This document shows, one piece after another, positions 45,556-55,779 of a stretch of 64,000 nucleotides of DNA (positions are counted from its first letter, which is position 1; every line of letters starts with the position of its first letter). The notes beneath the pieces are model-generated. The model had not been told where the DNA came from, made no database searches, and saw only the letters and a program-made list of their open reading frames with translations. Made by a program: the position numbers and the translations under genes. The DNA is from Bacteriovoracaceae bacterium (GTDB lineage: Bacteria > Bdellovibrionota > Bacteriovoracia > Bacteriovoracales > Bacteriovoracaceae), in assembly GCA_003245675.1 (NCBI GenBank), contig QKCN01000124.1:1-64000 (forward strand), given 5' to 3'.

Positions 45556-46170
45556 ATGAGGCATTTAATTTGTATAAGTGTATTGCTTTTCTTCATGGGA
45601 GAAATTCACGCAGCGCCCTTTATGGGGGATAGTTTTCAGATCGATTTTATGCAAGTAAAAAAATCGCTATTAGGGAATAAGACCAAGAATACCCATGGGA
45701 AATTGTTGTTTTTGGCGCCTTTTTATTTGCGAGTGGAGCTTGATGCTCCCGATGCCTCTTCTTTTGTTTGTGATGGCGAAAAGATTTATTATTATCAGGC
45801 TCCCTTTATGAAAGATGGTAAGGGGGAACTCAGTATTAGCAAGGGGAGTGATTCACCTTTGTCTCGTTTTCTACGTTCTTTAAAGCGAGGGCTAGAGCAA
45901 AATAAAGATTTTGAGAAAACATCTACAGAGGGCCCTTGTCTGAGTTTTAAGATGAATGAAGAGTTTTCGCAAAAGATGAATGTTCGTTCTTTTCGCTTAT
46001 GTTTTCAAAAAGAGAAACCCCAAATTGCATCATCCTTGTCCTCTATTCAATTGGATAAGGAAAATGGAGGGAAGCTTGAATTCCAGATTCAAGCTTGGGA
46101 AAATAAAAAGATCGAAAAAGATTCCTTTAAATTTGTTATCCCGCCCAATACCAATATTAAGCAGCGCTAA
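45556..46170 (+). CDS. LolA-like outer-membrane lipoprotein carrier
   Basis: Signal peptide; GKLLFLAPFYLRVELDAPDASSFVCDGEKIYYYQAPF. Confidence 0.75.
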   Translation: MRHLICISVLLFFMGEIHAAPFMGDSFQIDFMQVKKSLLGNKTKNTHGKLLFLAPFYLRVELDAPDASSFVCDGEKIYYYQAPFMKDGKGELSISKGSDSPLSRFLRSLKRGLEQNKDFEKTSTEGPCLSFKMNEEFSQKMNVRSFRLCFQKEKPQIASSLSSIQLDKENGGKLEFQIQAWENKKIEKDSFKFVIPPNTNIKQR

Positions 46171-49100
46171 CTTAGGTGTTTGTGCAGGGCCTTTAAAATT
46201 TCATCGAGCTTAAATGGCTTGGCCAGTATTTGAGTGACTTCATTCGGGTGCTCTTCAGGGTCTCCTGTCATCAGAAAGAAAGGGGATTTAAATTGACCTT
46301 TGAGGGCATTGAAAAATTCAAGCCCATCAAGTTTGGGCATTTTGAAATCAGAAATAATTGCGTCAAACTGCTGCTTCCCTTCTTGCAGTAATTGTAGGGC
46401 GTGAACTCCATTATCGGCCGTCGTAATGATAATCCCGTTACTTTCCAAGAAATCTTTTAAAAAATCTCTGATATCTTCTTCGTCATCAACCAGTAGAATT
46501 TTTTTGTCTTTTAAAAGAGGAAATGTTTCTAGGGACTGTTCCAGTGAGCTTTTCTTTCTTATTTTATACTCTTGATAGTAAGGGAGACTGATAATAAATT
46601 GAGCTCCTCCTGTCTCTTCCGAATTTCCAGCAAAAACTTCTCCATCCAGTCTTTGGCAGAGCTTCTTTACAATTCCCATGCCAAGCCCTGTTCCTTTCCC
46701 TCTCTTTTTCGTTGAAAAGAAATTTTCAAAGATTTTATCCTTTATCTCAGGAGTTAGGCCTGGACCATTGTCTTCAATTTTAACAATGACTTTTGAATTT
46801 TGCTTTATGGTTGATATTTTAATAATGCGATCTGGCTGCTGGGCAATTGCATCTTTGGCATTTGTAATGAGGTTAATTAAAATTTGCTGAAAGTGCCCAG
46901 TGTTTCCCCATATGGGAAGTTTTTCTGCACAGGCATTATTCTCAATTTGAATACTTTCCTTCATGAGTAGAGTCGAGATGAAATTTAATGTATCAACAAC
47001 CAGTGCATTTGCATCAAATACTTCGCGCTCTTCTTGGTTGGTACGAGTGAATCCCCTTAAGCCACTAATGATTTCAGACATGCGCGTAATTGCTTTTTCT
47101 TGGGATTGAAGAAAGCGCATCTGTTTTTCTTGGGTGAGTGGTTTATGCTGGGAGATCGCCCTCTGTTGAATTTCGTTGGAGGCACTCAAAATGGAGAGAG
47201 GATTATTTATTTCGTGTGCAATACTACTTGCTAATTCACCAATCGAGGCAAGTTTATAGTTTAGGAATAATTCATTTTGTTGTTCTTCTTTTTCTTTTTG
47301 AGAAATGACTTCGGCAGTTATATTTCTAAAATTTATCCAGAAGTGATTTTCGCCTCGTCCAAGGTAAGAGGAGACTGTTACTTGGCAGTAAAGAGTTTGC
47401 TGTGATTTATTTTGTAATTCCATTTTTAGCTCAAAAGGAAAGCTGGCACCATTTATTTTACTAACAAACTGTTGATACTGGTCTTGGGAGAATAAGTTTT
47501 TTAAGGGGCTATCTTCCATTTGGTTCAAGGGGATTTCCAGCATTTGACAGATTGCAGGATTTGCTTCTTTTATAACCAACGTTCTTGCATTGACGAAAAT
47601 GAGTCCTTCTTGTGATGATTGGAAGAGATGGCGACGGGCCATTTCTTTTTCTTTTTGTTTTTCTTCTGCATTTTGTAGGGAGCGTTGGAGATAAATTGCC
47701 TTGGCAAAGTGGGGAAGGAGTTCCATATCCTGTTCATGCATAATTAATTTGTGATCAAAAAATAGGCTTACAATTGCAGGGGGAAGGTCATCATGCTCTG
47801 AATTAAGAGGAATGCCAAGGTAACTCATAAAATGGGTGAATGGGAAATTGGGATCCTTGTATTTATGTGTTTTTCCGATATCTTCTATAAAATAGTAACG
47901 CCCTTTGGATGCGAGTGTATCAACACTAAATGGGCAACGATAATGTGTAACTTTGAAGCCTTTTGGGGGGGAAATAGTATCCAGCACTTCTAGTAATTGT
48001 AGATCATTTTGCTGTCCATAAATGACTGATTTCGCCCCGAAAATACTTGCTAATTGTTCAAGCGCAAGATGGATGTTTTTTTGATGATCGTAAGAGAAGG
48101 ATAAAAGAAGAGCATTGAGCTTTTGTTGAAGCTGAATTGTTTTGTAGCTTTTGGTTATATCGGAAAAGATACAAGCAAATGTTTTTGGTCCAGTGGGGAA
48201 GGCATAAATGTCGCAGTAACGATCTGTGCTTTCTATTTTACTTTGAAAGCGAATTGCTTTTTGAGTAGACACGACTTGATGAAATTTTTCAAGCCATTGC
48301 AAAGGAGCATTAGGCATAGCCTCTTTGCTTGTTCTACCAATTAATTGCAGACGTGGGATTCCTGTCAGTTCTTGATAGCTAGTGTTGATTTCTAAGAAAC
48401 GGTAGTCCAGTGGTTTTTTTTCTAAACTATAAATGAGTTCGTGGTGGCTATAGGCCATCTCCATGGAGTCTAAAATTTTGTCTTTTTGCTTTTTCTCTTG
48501 TGAGAGTTTTTGCAATTGTTTACGGTCTTCATTTATATCGTAAAAGGAGATCAGGAATAGATTAATATCGATTCTAACTGCCGTGATACTAATAACGATG
48601 AGTTCTTTATCTTTTCGTAAAAACTGGGTTTCAATGGCAAAATCGCCTCGCGTTTTCAAAGTGTCTAATGCATTTTGCCAAATAATTTGCTTATATTCAG
48701 GGGAGAAATCCAGCAGTTTCATAGATTGCAGCTCTACTTGAGAAAAACCGGTAAGTTGCCTGAAGCGGAAGTTTGAAAAGCAAATATTGCCTTGCGTGTC
48801 ACAGCAGGTTTGAGCAATGGGGGATAGTTCATAGAGATTTTTTAAGTGTAGCGTATTTTTTCTAAAGGCCATTTGTTCATTGGATAATGACTGAAGCCAT
48901 TTGGTGAGACTTGCTCCGAGGCTAAATATGAGGCACGCTGCGAGGCTTATGTAAAAAAGAAGAGGGCTGTGGTTTGAAAAAGGGAGGAGTATGGGAACAA
49001 GACCCCAGATCCAAATAAAAATTCCAAGATATATATTTTTTTTGTAATTTGCAGCCCCTAAAAAGTGCAGAAACCCCCAGCCTAGCATACAGAGCGAGAA

Positions 49101-49472
49101 GGGAACGCTTAGCATGGCCTGGCAAGAAAGGTTTTCCAATGAGTTACTGAGGCAAAGTGATATCAGAAGGAGGGTAAGTAAAAAGGATGCCATAAGCTTG
49201 TGTTTCCAATTGATGCGAATGAAGATCAATGGGAAGATGCCAACTGAAAATATGAGAAGTATATCTTGGAGGAGCTTGACTTCCCAGGGGAATAGCTGAG
49301 AAAGAAATGTCAGCTGGCTTATAAGAAAAAAAGAATTTATGGCGAGGAAAAGAAATATATCCTCTTTGATTTTTTTCTCTTCCATTGATTTCTTTACCAT
49401 CTGAAAGATGAAAAGAAAAAAGCTCACAGCATAAAGAGCAAGTAGATGTATATTTGTAAGAGTTGGTAACAT
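46167..49472 (-). CDS. Hybrid sensor histidine kinase (multi-TM, PAS, GAF-like, HisKA, HATPase, REC)
   Basis: N-terminal ~7 hydrophobic segments; SSIAHEINNPLSILSAS; EDNGPGLTPEIKDKIFENFFSTKKRGKGTGLGMGI; KKILLVDDEEDIRDF..AIISDFKMPKLDG. Confidence 0.94.
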   Translation of the reverse strand: MLPTLTNIHLLALYAVSFFLFIFQMVKKSMEEKKIKEDIFLFLAINSFFLISQLTFLSQLFPWEVKLLQDILLIFSVGIFPLIFIRINWKHKLMASFLLTLLLISLCLSNSLENLSCQAMLSVPFSLCMLGWGFLHFLGAANYKKNIYLGIFIWIWGLVPILLPFSNHSPLLFYISLAACLIFSLGASLTKWLQSLSNEQMAFRKNTLHLKNLYELSPIAQTCCDTQGNICFSNFRFRQLTGFSQVELQSMKLLDFSPEYKQIIWQNALDTLKTRGDFAIETQFLRKDKELIVISITAVRIDINLFLISFYDINEDRKQLQKLSQEKKQKDKILDSMEMAYSHHELIYSLEKKPLDYRFLEINTSYQELTGIPRLQLIGRTSKEAMPNAPLQWLEKFHQVVSTQKAIRFQSKIESTDRYCDIYAFPTGPKTFACIFSDITKSYKTIQLQQKLNALLLSFSYDHQKNIHLALEQLASIFGAKSVIYGQQNDLQLLEVLDTISPPKGFKVTHYRCPFSVDTLASKGRYYFIEDIGKTHKYKDPNFPFTHFMSYLGIPLNSEHDDLPPAIVSLFFDHKLIMHEQDMELLPHFAKAIYLQRSLQNAEEKQKEKEMARRHLFQSSQEGLIFVNARTLVIKEANPAICQMLEIPLNQMEDSPLKNLFSQDQYQQFVSKINGASFPFELKMELQNKSQQTLYCQVTVSSYLGRGENHFWINFRNITAEVISQKEKEEQQNELFLNYKLASIGELASSIAHEINNPLSILSASNEIQQRAISQHKPLTQEKQMRFLQSQEKAITRMSEIISGLRGFTRTNQEEREVFDANALVVDTLNFISTLLMKESIQIENNACAEKLPIWGNTGHFQQILINLITNAKDAIAQQPDRIIKISTIKQNSKVIVKIEDNGPGLTPEIKDKIFENFFSTKKRGKGTGLGMGIVKKLCQRLDGEVFAGNSEETGGAQFIISLPYYQEYKIRKKSSLEQSLETFPLLKDKKILLVDDEEDIRDFLKDFLESNGIIITTADNGVHALQLLQEGKQQFDAIISDFKMPKLDGLEFFNALKGQFKSPFFLMTGDPEEHPNEVTQILAKPFKLDEILKALHKHLS

Positions 49473-49535
49473 CTTGGATTTTGTCCCTATTTTGATTCTT
49501 TGTCTTATCGGAACTTATAGGGACTAATTAAGTAA

Positions 49536-49575
49536 TGTTTAAAAAACTTATCCTCACGTTAAGTGAGGATAAGTT
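49536..49575 (-). terminator. Rho-independent terminator of the xdh operon
   Basis: Perfect 13-bp hairpin AACTTATCCTCAC GTTAA GTGAGGATAAGTT; minus-strand reading is followed by a T-run (TTTTTTAAACATT). Confidence 0.92.
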
Positions 49576-49612
49576 GTTGAAACATTTAGAAAAGCTGTAT
49601 TCCATCGGTTAT

Positions 49613-51874
49613 CTAACAGAGTTTTTGGTAAATCGTTTCCATCACTTTTTGATGGGTAATAGGGGCCGATAATTCTAGGTCCATTTTGGAGTTAAAAGCC
49701 TGCATGGCCTTGACAATAGAAAAATAGGCAGCAATACCATAACATAGTGGTGGTTCTCCAACTGCTTTGGAACCGTAAAGGGCCAATTCATTGGGCTTGC
49801 TTTTCAAAGGACTAACAATGACTTCTTTGGGGGCGCAAAAAATATCAGGGATCTTGTAGCTTGATAGATTGTCATAAACAAGAGTTCCTTTCTCGTTGTA
49901 GAGCAATTCTTCAATGGTCATTAAACCGATTCCTTGCATGAGGGCCCCTTCTATTTGTCCTACATCTACGTCGAGGTTCATACTTTTTCCAAAATCGTGA
50001 ACGATATGTGCTTTTTCTATTTCATAGGTTCCACGCAAACAATCTACTTTGCTGACGAGCAAGGCTGTCCCATAGACATGGTAAGCAAAAGGATGTCCTT
50101 TTTCTTTAGTTTTATCGAAATAGATCTGTGGAGTCGCGTAGTGAGCAAGTTCTGATATTTTGACACGTTCTTCTAGGGCCTGAAGGATAAGATGATTCCA
50201 ATCGATTTCAGTTGCTCGGCCATCCAATAAAATTTTCTCATTTTGAAGATTGATGCGTGTGCAGTCAACGATATTCAAAAGTTTGGCTGCGAGTTTGATC
50301 AAGCGATCTTTAATTTGCGTACAAGCCACTTGAGTTGCTTTACCATTGAGATCAGCTCCTGTACTTGCTGCGGTTGGAGAAGCATTGGCCGTTCTGGTCG
50401 TATTTGTTGGATGGATGCGAATTCTTTCAGGTGCAATGGAGAGAATATCGGACGCGACTTGCGTGATTTTAGTGTTTACCCCCTGGCCCATCTCAATAAC
50501 ACCAGTGCTAATCGATACTGATCCATCTTTGTAGATATGCACAAGTGAAAAGCCTTGATTTAGACTTGTTTTTGTAAAAGAGACACCAAAACAAAGAGGA
50601 AAAATTGCCATTCCCTTTTTGCTGTCTTGGTGGGTTTTATTATATTCTTCAATTTCTTGGCGAACTTCTTCTACATCACACTCTTGATGAAGCTGTTCCC
50701 ATGATTTTTTAGCATCGCAATTCCATGCAATTTGGCCGTAAGGGAAGTTACTTCCTTCATAGAGAAGATTCTTTTCTTGAATAACACTTGCATCAATTCC
50801 AAGCTCATGTGCCGCTTTAAAAATTGCAGCCTCTAGTACAAACATTCCTTGAGGTCCACCAAAGCCGCGAAAAGCCGTGTTCGGAGGAAGGTTTGTGCGA
50901 CAGCTATAGACTGTTATGGCTATATTCGGAATAAAGTATGAAGAGCCGCCATGGAAAAGAGTTCTTTCCATTACCGCGGGAGATACGTCTGCAGAGGCTC
51001 CTCCGTTTTGATAGCACTCTACTTCATAGGCCATGATTTTATGATCTTTGGAAAATCCGATTTTATAATCAAAAGCATAGGGATGGCGTTTGCCGGTCAT
51101 GCGCATGTCATCAAGGCGATGGAGGACGAGTTTTACAGGTTTTTTTAGGTGGTAACAAGCAAGGGAAGCCAGACAGGCCCAAGGGGTTCCTTGATCTTCC
51201 TTTCCGCCAAAGGCTCCACCAAGGCGAATCGTTTCTACTTCAATCATGTGTTGAGGCAGACCGAGTACTTTTTGAATTCCAACTTGCACATAGGATGTAG
51301 CTTGTGTGCCTGATTGTACGCGGATAGATCCATCTTCCATGTAGGAGGCATAAGAACCTTGGGTTTCTAGGTAGACGTGTTCTTGTCCACCCATATCTGC
51401 TGTTCCACTGAACACGTGATCACATTTATCCCACAAATCTTCAGGTGCTCCCATTTTGAAAGTTCTAGGGGCGACGATAAATTTCTTTTTTTCTTTAGCT
51501 TCTCGAGGGCAAACAATGGCCGGAAGTTCTTCTATTTCAGCTTTGATTTTATGTATGGCACGGCGAGCTTCAATTTCAGAGCGTGCAACGACGAGTGCTG
51601 TTGGCATATTTTTGTAGTGAATTTCTTCGTCGGCCATAAGAGGCTCATCGGGAATAATACTGCCAATTTGATTTTCGCCCGGAATATCTTTGGCCGTAAA
51701 AATAGCAACGACCCCAGGCATTTTTTTGGCTTCACTTAAATCCAGTGATTTCAAGCGGCCGTGAGCTACAGGGGATCCATAAACCACCGCATGTAGACAA
51801 CCTTCTTTTACTGGATAATCGTCGAGGTAGAGACTTTCTCCGCGAACATTCATTTTTGAATCGATATTTTTCAT
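49613..51874 (-). CDS. xdhB: Xanthine dehydrogenase molybdopterin-binding (large) subunit
   Basis: RGESLYLDDYP, RLGGAFGGKEDQGTPWA, TAFRGFGGPQG, IEMGQGVNTKITQVASDIL, GSKAVGEPPLCYGIAAY. Confidence 0.95.
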   Translation of the reverse strand: MKNIDSKMNVRGESLYLDDYPVKEGCLHAVVYGSPVAHGRLKSLDLSEAKKMPGVVAIFTAKDIPGENQIGSIIPDEPLMADEEIHYKNMPTALVVARSEIEARRAIHKIKAEIEELPAIVCPREAKEKKKFIVAPRTFKMGAPEDLWDKCDHVFSGTADMGGQEHVYLETQGSYASYMEDGSIRVQSGTQATSYVQVGIQKVLGLPQHMIEVETIRLGGAFGGKEDQGTPWACLASLACYHLKKPVKLVLHRLDDMRMTGKRHPYAFDYKIGFSKDHKIMAYEVECYQNGGASADVSPAVMERTLFHGGSSYFIPNIAITVYSCRTNLPPNTAFRGFGGPQGMFVLEAAIFKAAHELGIDASVIQEKNLLYEGSNFPYGQIAWNCDAKKSWEQLHQECDVEEVRQEIEEYNKTHQDSKKGMAIFPLCFGVSFTKTSLNQGFSLVHIYKDGSVSISTGVIEMGQGVNTKITQVASDILSIAPERIRIHPTNTTRTANASPTAASTGADLNGKATQVACTQIKDRLIKLAAKLLNIVDCTRINLQNEKILLDGRATEIDWNHLILQALEERVKISELAHYATPQIYFDKTKEKGHPFAYHVYGTALLVSKVDCLRGTYEIEKAHIVHDFGKSMNLDVDVGQIEGALMQGIGLMTIEELLYNEKGTLVYDNLSSYKIPDIFCAPKEVIVSPLKSKPNELALYGSKAVGEPPLCYGIAAYFSIVKAMQAFNSKMDLELSAPITHQKVMETIYQKLC

Positions 51875-53274
51875 TTCAATACCTCCAAACTAAGAGCGTC
51901 AGGAGCGATGCCCCTGAGATGTAAAAAAAGTTGCTGGCGAACCAAGAGTCTTTTGTAATTAGCGCGACTTCTCGGTGTAATTTCGGCTTGAGCGATTTCA
52001 TTCGCCTTGGTAAATGTTTCATCTGAAATTTCTTTTCCATTGAGAAAATCACATGTCTTTTCCATATTGCGAATCGTTGGTCCGAGACCGCCAATGGCGA
52101 TTTTGACATCTTCCATTTTTCCACTTTCCATTTTTAAAGATACAGCGGAGTTCACGGTTGCCATATCTAGGTGAACGCGTTTACTAATCTTTTCAAAGCT
52201 AAAATGGGCATTCGCAGACGGAATAGGAAAGTATATTTGCTCGATTAGTTCATTTTCCGCTTTATTAACTTTTTTGTATCCCACAAAAAAGTCTTTAAGT
52301 GGCATTTCTCTCTTTTTCCCATCTTGTGATAACACTAGGGTTGTATCGAGACATAAGAACATTACGGATAGATCACCAATAGGGGAGCCATTGGCAAAGT
52401 TGCCTGCGACTGTTGCCATATTTCTAATTTGAGGGGAAGAAACGAGTTTAAGATAGTCTTTGATTTTAGGGATATGTTTTGCAATTTCTTTGTTTTGGCA
52501 AAACTCATCAACAGTTGTGGCAGCCCCAATCCAGATTTTATTGTCTTTTATTTCAGTTCCTTTAAATTGTGCGATATCGGCGATTGCACTAATTTGCTCT
52601 TCTAAAAGTTCTTCTGGCCTCTGAACCAAGGCGTCTGTTCCTCCTGCAACGATTGTTGCTTGGGTATTGCCTGTCAAGCTTGTTTCGCTGCGAATGCTTT
52701 GGAGCATTTCTTTTACATCATTGAAGTAGGAAGGGAGAATATTATGAGAAACAAGCCATTTTATTTTGGCATCAAATTCAGTTGGCATTTCTTGTAGCAG
52801 ATCATTCACCTGGAGGACTGCTTTTTCAATGCTTTTATATCCAGTACAGCGACAAACATTTCCAGCGACTGAATTGATCGCATTTTGTGGTGTCTTTTCA
52901 ATCTCAGAAAGGGCATAGGCAGTTAGTGACATAATAAAACCGGGTGTGCAAAATCCGCATTGAACCGCATTTACGGCGATAAAAGCTTCTTGGATGGGAT
53001 TGAGCTCTTTTTGGGGGAGATTAATCCCTTCAATCGTGATGATATGCTTTGCCTGTCCATTGATAAGAGGCATAATGCAAGAGGCCATTGATCGATAAAT
53101 TATTTTATTGCCTTGTAGAAAGCCGGCGATAATTGTACAGGCTCCGCAGTCACCTTCGCGACATCCTATTTTGGTCCCACAGAGTTTTAATTCTGATCTC
53201 AAAAAGTCGACAATAGGGGTTGCGGCATGGAGCTTGGTTTCTCTTAGTTGGTCATTGACTACCATTCTAATCAT
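51871..53274 (-). CDS. xdhA: Xanthine dehydrogenase FeS/FAD (small) subunit
   Basis: LKLCGTKIGCREGDCGACTII, NAVQCGFCTPGFIMSL, GNVCRCTGYKSI, IVAGGTDALV, TVAGNFANGSPIGD; GGAGAGACC before ATG 53274 supports a start internal to the 53334 ORF. Confidence 0.95.
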   Translation of the reverse strand: MIRMVVNDQLRETKLHAATPIVDFLRSELKLCGTKIGCREGDCGACTIIAGFLQGNKIIYRSMASCIMPLINGQAKHIITIEGINLPQKELNPIQEAFIAVNAVQCGFCTPGFIMSLTAYALSEIEKTPQNAINSVAGNVCRCTGYKSIEKAVLQVNDLLQEMPTEFDAKIKWLVSHNILPSYFNDVKEMLQSIRSETSLTGNTQATIVAGGTDALVQRPEELLEEQISAIADIAQFKGTEIKDNKIWIGAATTVDEFCQNKEIAKHIPKIKDYLKLVSSPQIRNMATVAGNFANGSPIGDLSVMFLCLDTTLVLSQDGKKREMPLKDFFVGYKKVNKAENELIEQIYFPIPSANAHFSFEKISKRVHLDMATVNSAVSLKMESGKMEDVKIAIGGLGPTIRNMEKTCDFLNGKEISDETFTKANEIAQAEITPRSRANYKRLLVRQQLFLHLRGIAPDALSLEVLK

Positions 53275-53512
53275 GGTCTCTCCTCTCGTTGCATGAAACG
53301 GTGTAAATTGATCAAAATTTATCAGATAGCGCACTTGAAGTCACTGAAAGGGGCAAAGCTCTAAGGATTAATTTTTTTCTAATGATTATCCAATTTGGTT
53401 ATGAAGATGAAACTAACTAAATTCATTGAGGTTTGAGTGAAATAATTAACTTATAAGAATCACTACTTAGGGTTAAAATAAGGGCCAATTTAGCCGCAAG
53501 GGGAGTGAGAAC

Positions 53513-54310
53513 ATGTCCTGGAAAATTGATGATCGTACAATTCAAGAATGGTCTCCAGTCCGAGAAAATCTCATATTCCCCTGGTCCATAGAGTGTTCCG
53601 ATTCATTTTCATTTATGTCTTTAGGAAATAGGCGGGGGTATCGTTATGAAGAATCACTTTATAAAGTAAAACGTGATGAACATCTTCATAAAGGAACTCT
53701 CGAAGTTGAGATGCAGGAGGGGCGATGGAAGTTAGATTTTTCAGACCTCAAAGGGCAAGAGAATGAGATCATAAGAGAGGCAAATATTCTTGCGCTAGAA
53801 GAGTCCTCTTTAGCGGATTTTGCCTTGGATTTTCGTTTCAAAAAAGAGTTTTTTCCTTTTGCTCAAATTGGAAGTAAAGATTTTGAGCATCAGAATAAGA
53901 ATATTTGTCACCAGTCTCAAGAACAGCAGGTTCTTTTGCATGGAAAGGGATGTCGGGTGCTCGTTCAAATTGAGGAGTCGCACTGCCCTCATGGATTTGC
54001 ACCTTGGATGTACATTAAAGATGCTGTAGATGAATGGATTGTTCATGCCCGCTTTTTACCAATTGATCCGACGGCCAAAGGGGTTATTCAGTTTGGCTGT
54101 CGGAATTGTCGCCCAATATCATTACCACAATTCATTAGTGCTTGGCTTTTGAGAAGTTCAAAACTGAAAAAATTTTTATGGTATCGTAGTGAACGTTCTC
54201 CTCATTCTCCTTTTTGGGGCAAGATGTTTTATGTCACAGCAGTGGGGATATCGCCTGTGAAAAAAGGACAGAAGATGTACTGGAAAGCGAAGGTAAAATA
54301 TCAATGCTAG
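53513..54310 (+). CDS. Hypothetical protein
   Basis: 265 aa ORF with no recognised motif; good codon composition and its own intergenic upstream region. Confidence 0.6.
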   Translation: MSWKIDDRTIQEWSPVRENLIFPWSIECSDSFSFMSLGNRRGYRYEESLYKVKRDEHLHKGTLEVEMQEGRWKLDFSDLKGQENEIIREANILALEESSLADFALDFRFKKEFFPFAQIGSKDFEHQNKNICHQSQEQQVLLHGKGCRVLVQIEESHCPHGFAPWMYIKDAVDEWIVHARFLPIDPTAKGVIQFGCRNCRPISLPQFISAWLLRSSKLKKFLWYRSERSPHSPFWGKMFYVTAVGISPVKKGQKMYWKAKVKYQC

Positions 54311-54484
54311 AGCTGAGCTTGTTATAGTCTCTCTTTACAAGTCAAGAGAGCGATTTCTCTTTTTGCTATTTGGCATAATGTTCTTTTTTGCTTATGATCT
54401 TAAGCTAAAGGGCGAGATTTCTTTTATGCCCAAAATTTTTTGTTGGCATACTTTGTATTGTAATAGGCCATTTGGGGACAAGCC

Positions 54485-55672
54485 ATGACTCGAAAAAGAA
54501 TTCTCTTTCTTACTCCTCAGCTTCCTTATCCTCCTCATAGTGGTGGAACTATTAAATCAAATGAAATCATTTCTTATTTGTGCCGTCACTATGATGTGCA
54601 TTTTGCTTGTCTTCTAAAAAGAGATGATGAGGAACATGCGGAGGCATTTTTTGGAGATCATTTTTTTGCTTCTGTGACTGTTCATCGATGCAATATTCCG
54701 CGGACTCGAGCGAACTGGCTAAAAAGTCTTTGGCGAGGAATCCCCTTGAGTCTTTTGCGTAATGATAATCCAGCAATGATATCCTCTTTGAAACTTTTGG
54801 AGGGGCAATTTGATATCATTGTTTGTGATCATTACTTGATGTTTCAATATGCGAGTTTATTTAAAGTTCCTATTATTTTGCACCAACATAATATTGAATT
54901 TGTCATGTGGGAGCGTTATGCCGATGGTGAGTCTAGCTGGAAAAAGAAAATCCTCGCACGCCTAGAGGCACGGAGGATTCGTCGCTATGAGCGCAAAATT
55001 TGCCATGAGGCTAAATTTGTTTTAGCTGCTCCCAATGATATTGCCAAACTTCGTTCTTTGGCCCCCCACGCTCATTTTGTAGAGACATTGCATTTGGGGG
55101 ATGAGCGTCAGCTGGAAATTCCCGTAAATTCATTTGAGGAGTTACCATTGCATTTGTTGACGATTGGGACTCTTTCTTGGGAGGCAAATCGCCATGGTTT
55201 GAAGTGGTTTTTAGAAAATGGCTGGCCAATTCTCAAGGAAAAGGTGCCAGAACTTCATTGGGATATTATTGGTCGGGGAGCAGATCAAGAATTGATTGAT
55301 ATCGTGAAGCAACTGGAAGGGGTGAGTTTAAAGGGATTTGCCGAAGATCTGACTCCCTATTATGAAAATACGCGTTTATTTTTAGCTCCTCTGACTTTTG
55401 GAAGTGGTATAAAAGTCAAAGTCATCAATGCCATGTATCGCGCTTTGCCTGTGGCGACGACCAGTATTGGTGCAGAGGGGATTGATGTGCGTCCAGATTT
55501 TCATCTCATTTGTGAGGATGATGCTGTGCTTTTGGCCGAAAAAATTGCTGAAATTATTTTAAGTCCTGAGCGTTTGTATTTAATGGGAAAGGCTGCCCGT
55601 AAATTGATGCAGAAAAAGTATACTTGGGATGTTGTCTTTAAAAATTTAGAAGAAGCCATTCAAAATACCTAG
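54485..55672 (+). CDS. Glycosyltransferase (GT4-type)
   Basis: LTPQLPYPPHSGGTIKSNEII, LHQHNIEFVMWERYA, FLAPLTFGSGIKVKVINAMYRALPVATTSIGAEGI. Confidence 0.9.
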   Translation: MTRKRILFLTPQLPYPPHSGGTIKSNEIISYLCRHYDVHFACLLKRDDEEHAEAFFGDHFFASVTVHRCNIPRTRANWLKSLWRGIPLSLLRNDNPAMISSLKLLEGQFDIIVCDHYLMFQYASLFKVPIILHQHNIEFVMWERYADGESSWKKKILARLEARRIRRYERKICHEAKFVLAAPNDIAKLRSLAPHAHFVETLHLGDERQLEIPVNSFEELPLHLLTIGTLSWEANRHGLKWFLENGWPILKEKVPELHWDIIGRGADQELIDIVKQLEGVSLKGFAEDLTPYYENTRLFLAPLTFGSGIKVKVINAMYRALPVATTSIGAEGIDVRPDFHLICEDDAVLLAEKIAEIILSPERLYLMGKAARKLMQKKYTWDVVFKNLEEAIQNT

Positions 55673-55779
55673 TTGCTGTTTCGTGAGATCTGCTTCTTTG
55701 GAGGAGGATATGTCGATTCTACGTTTTGGGCTAAAAGACTTCTTTTTAGTTTGAAAATTTTCGAGTACATTAAAGCCTT

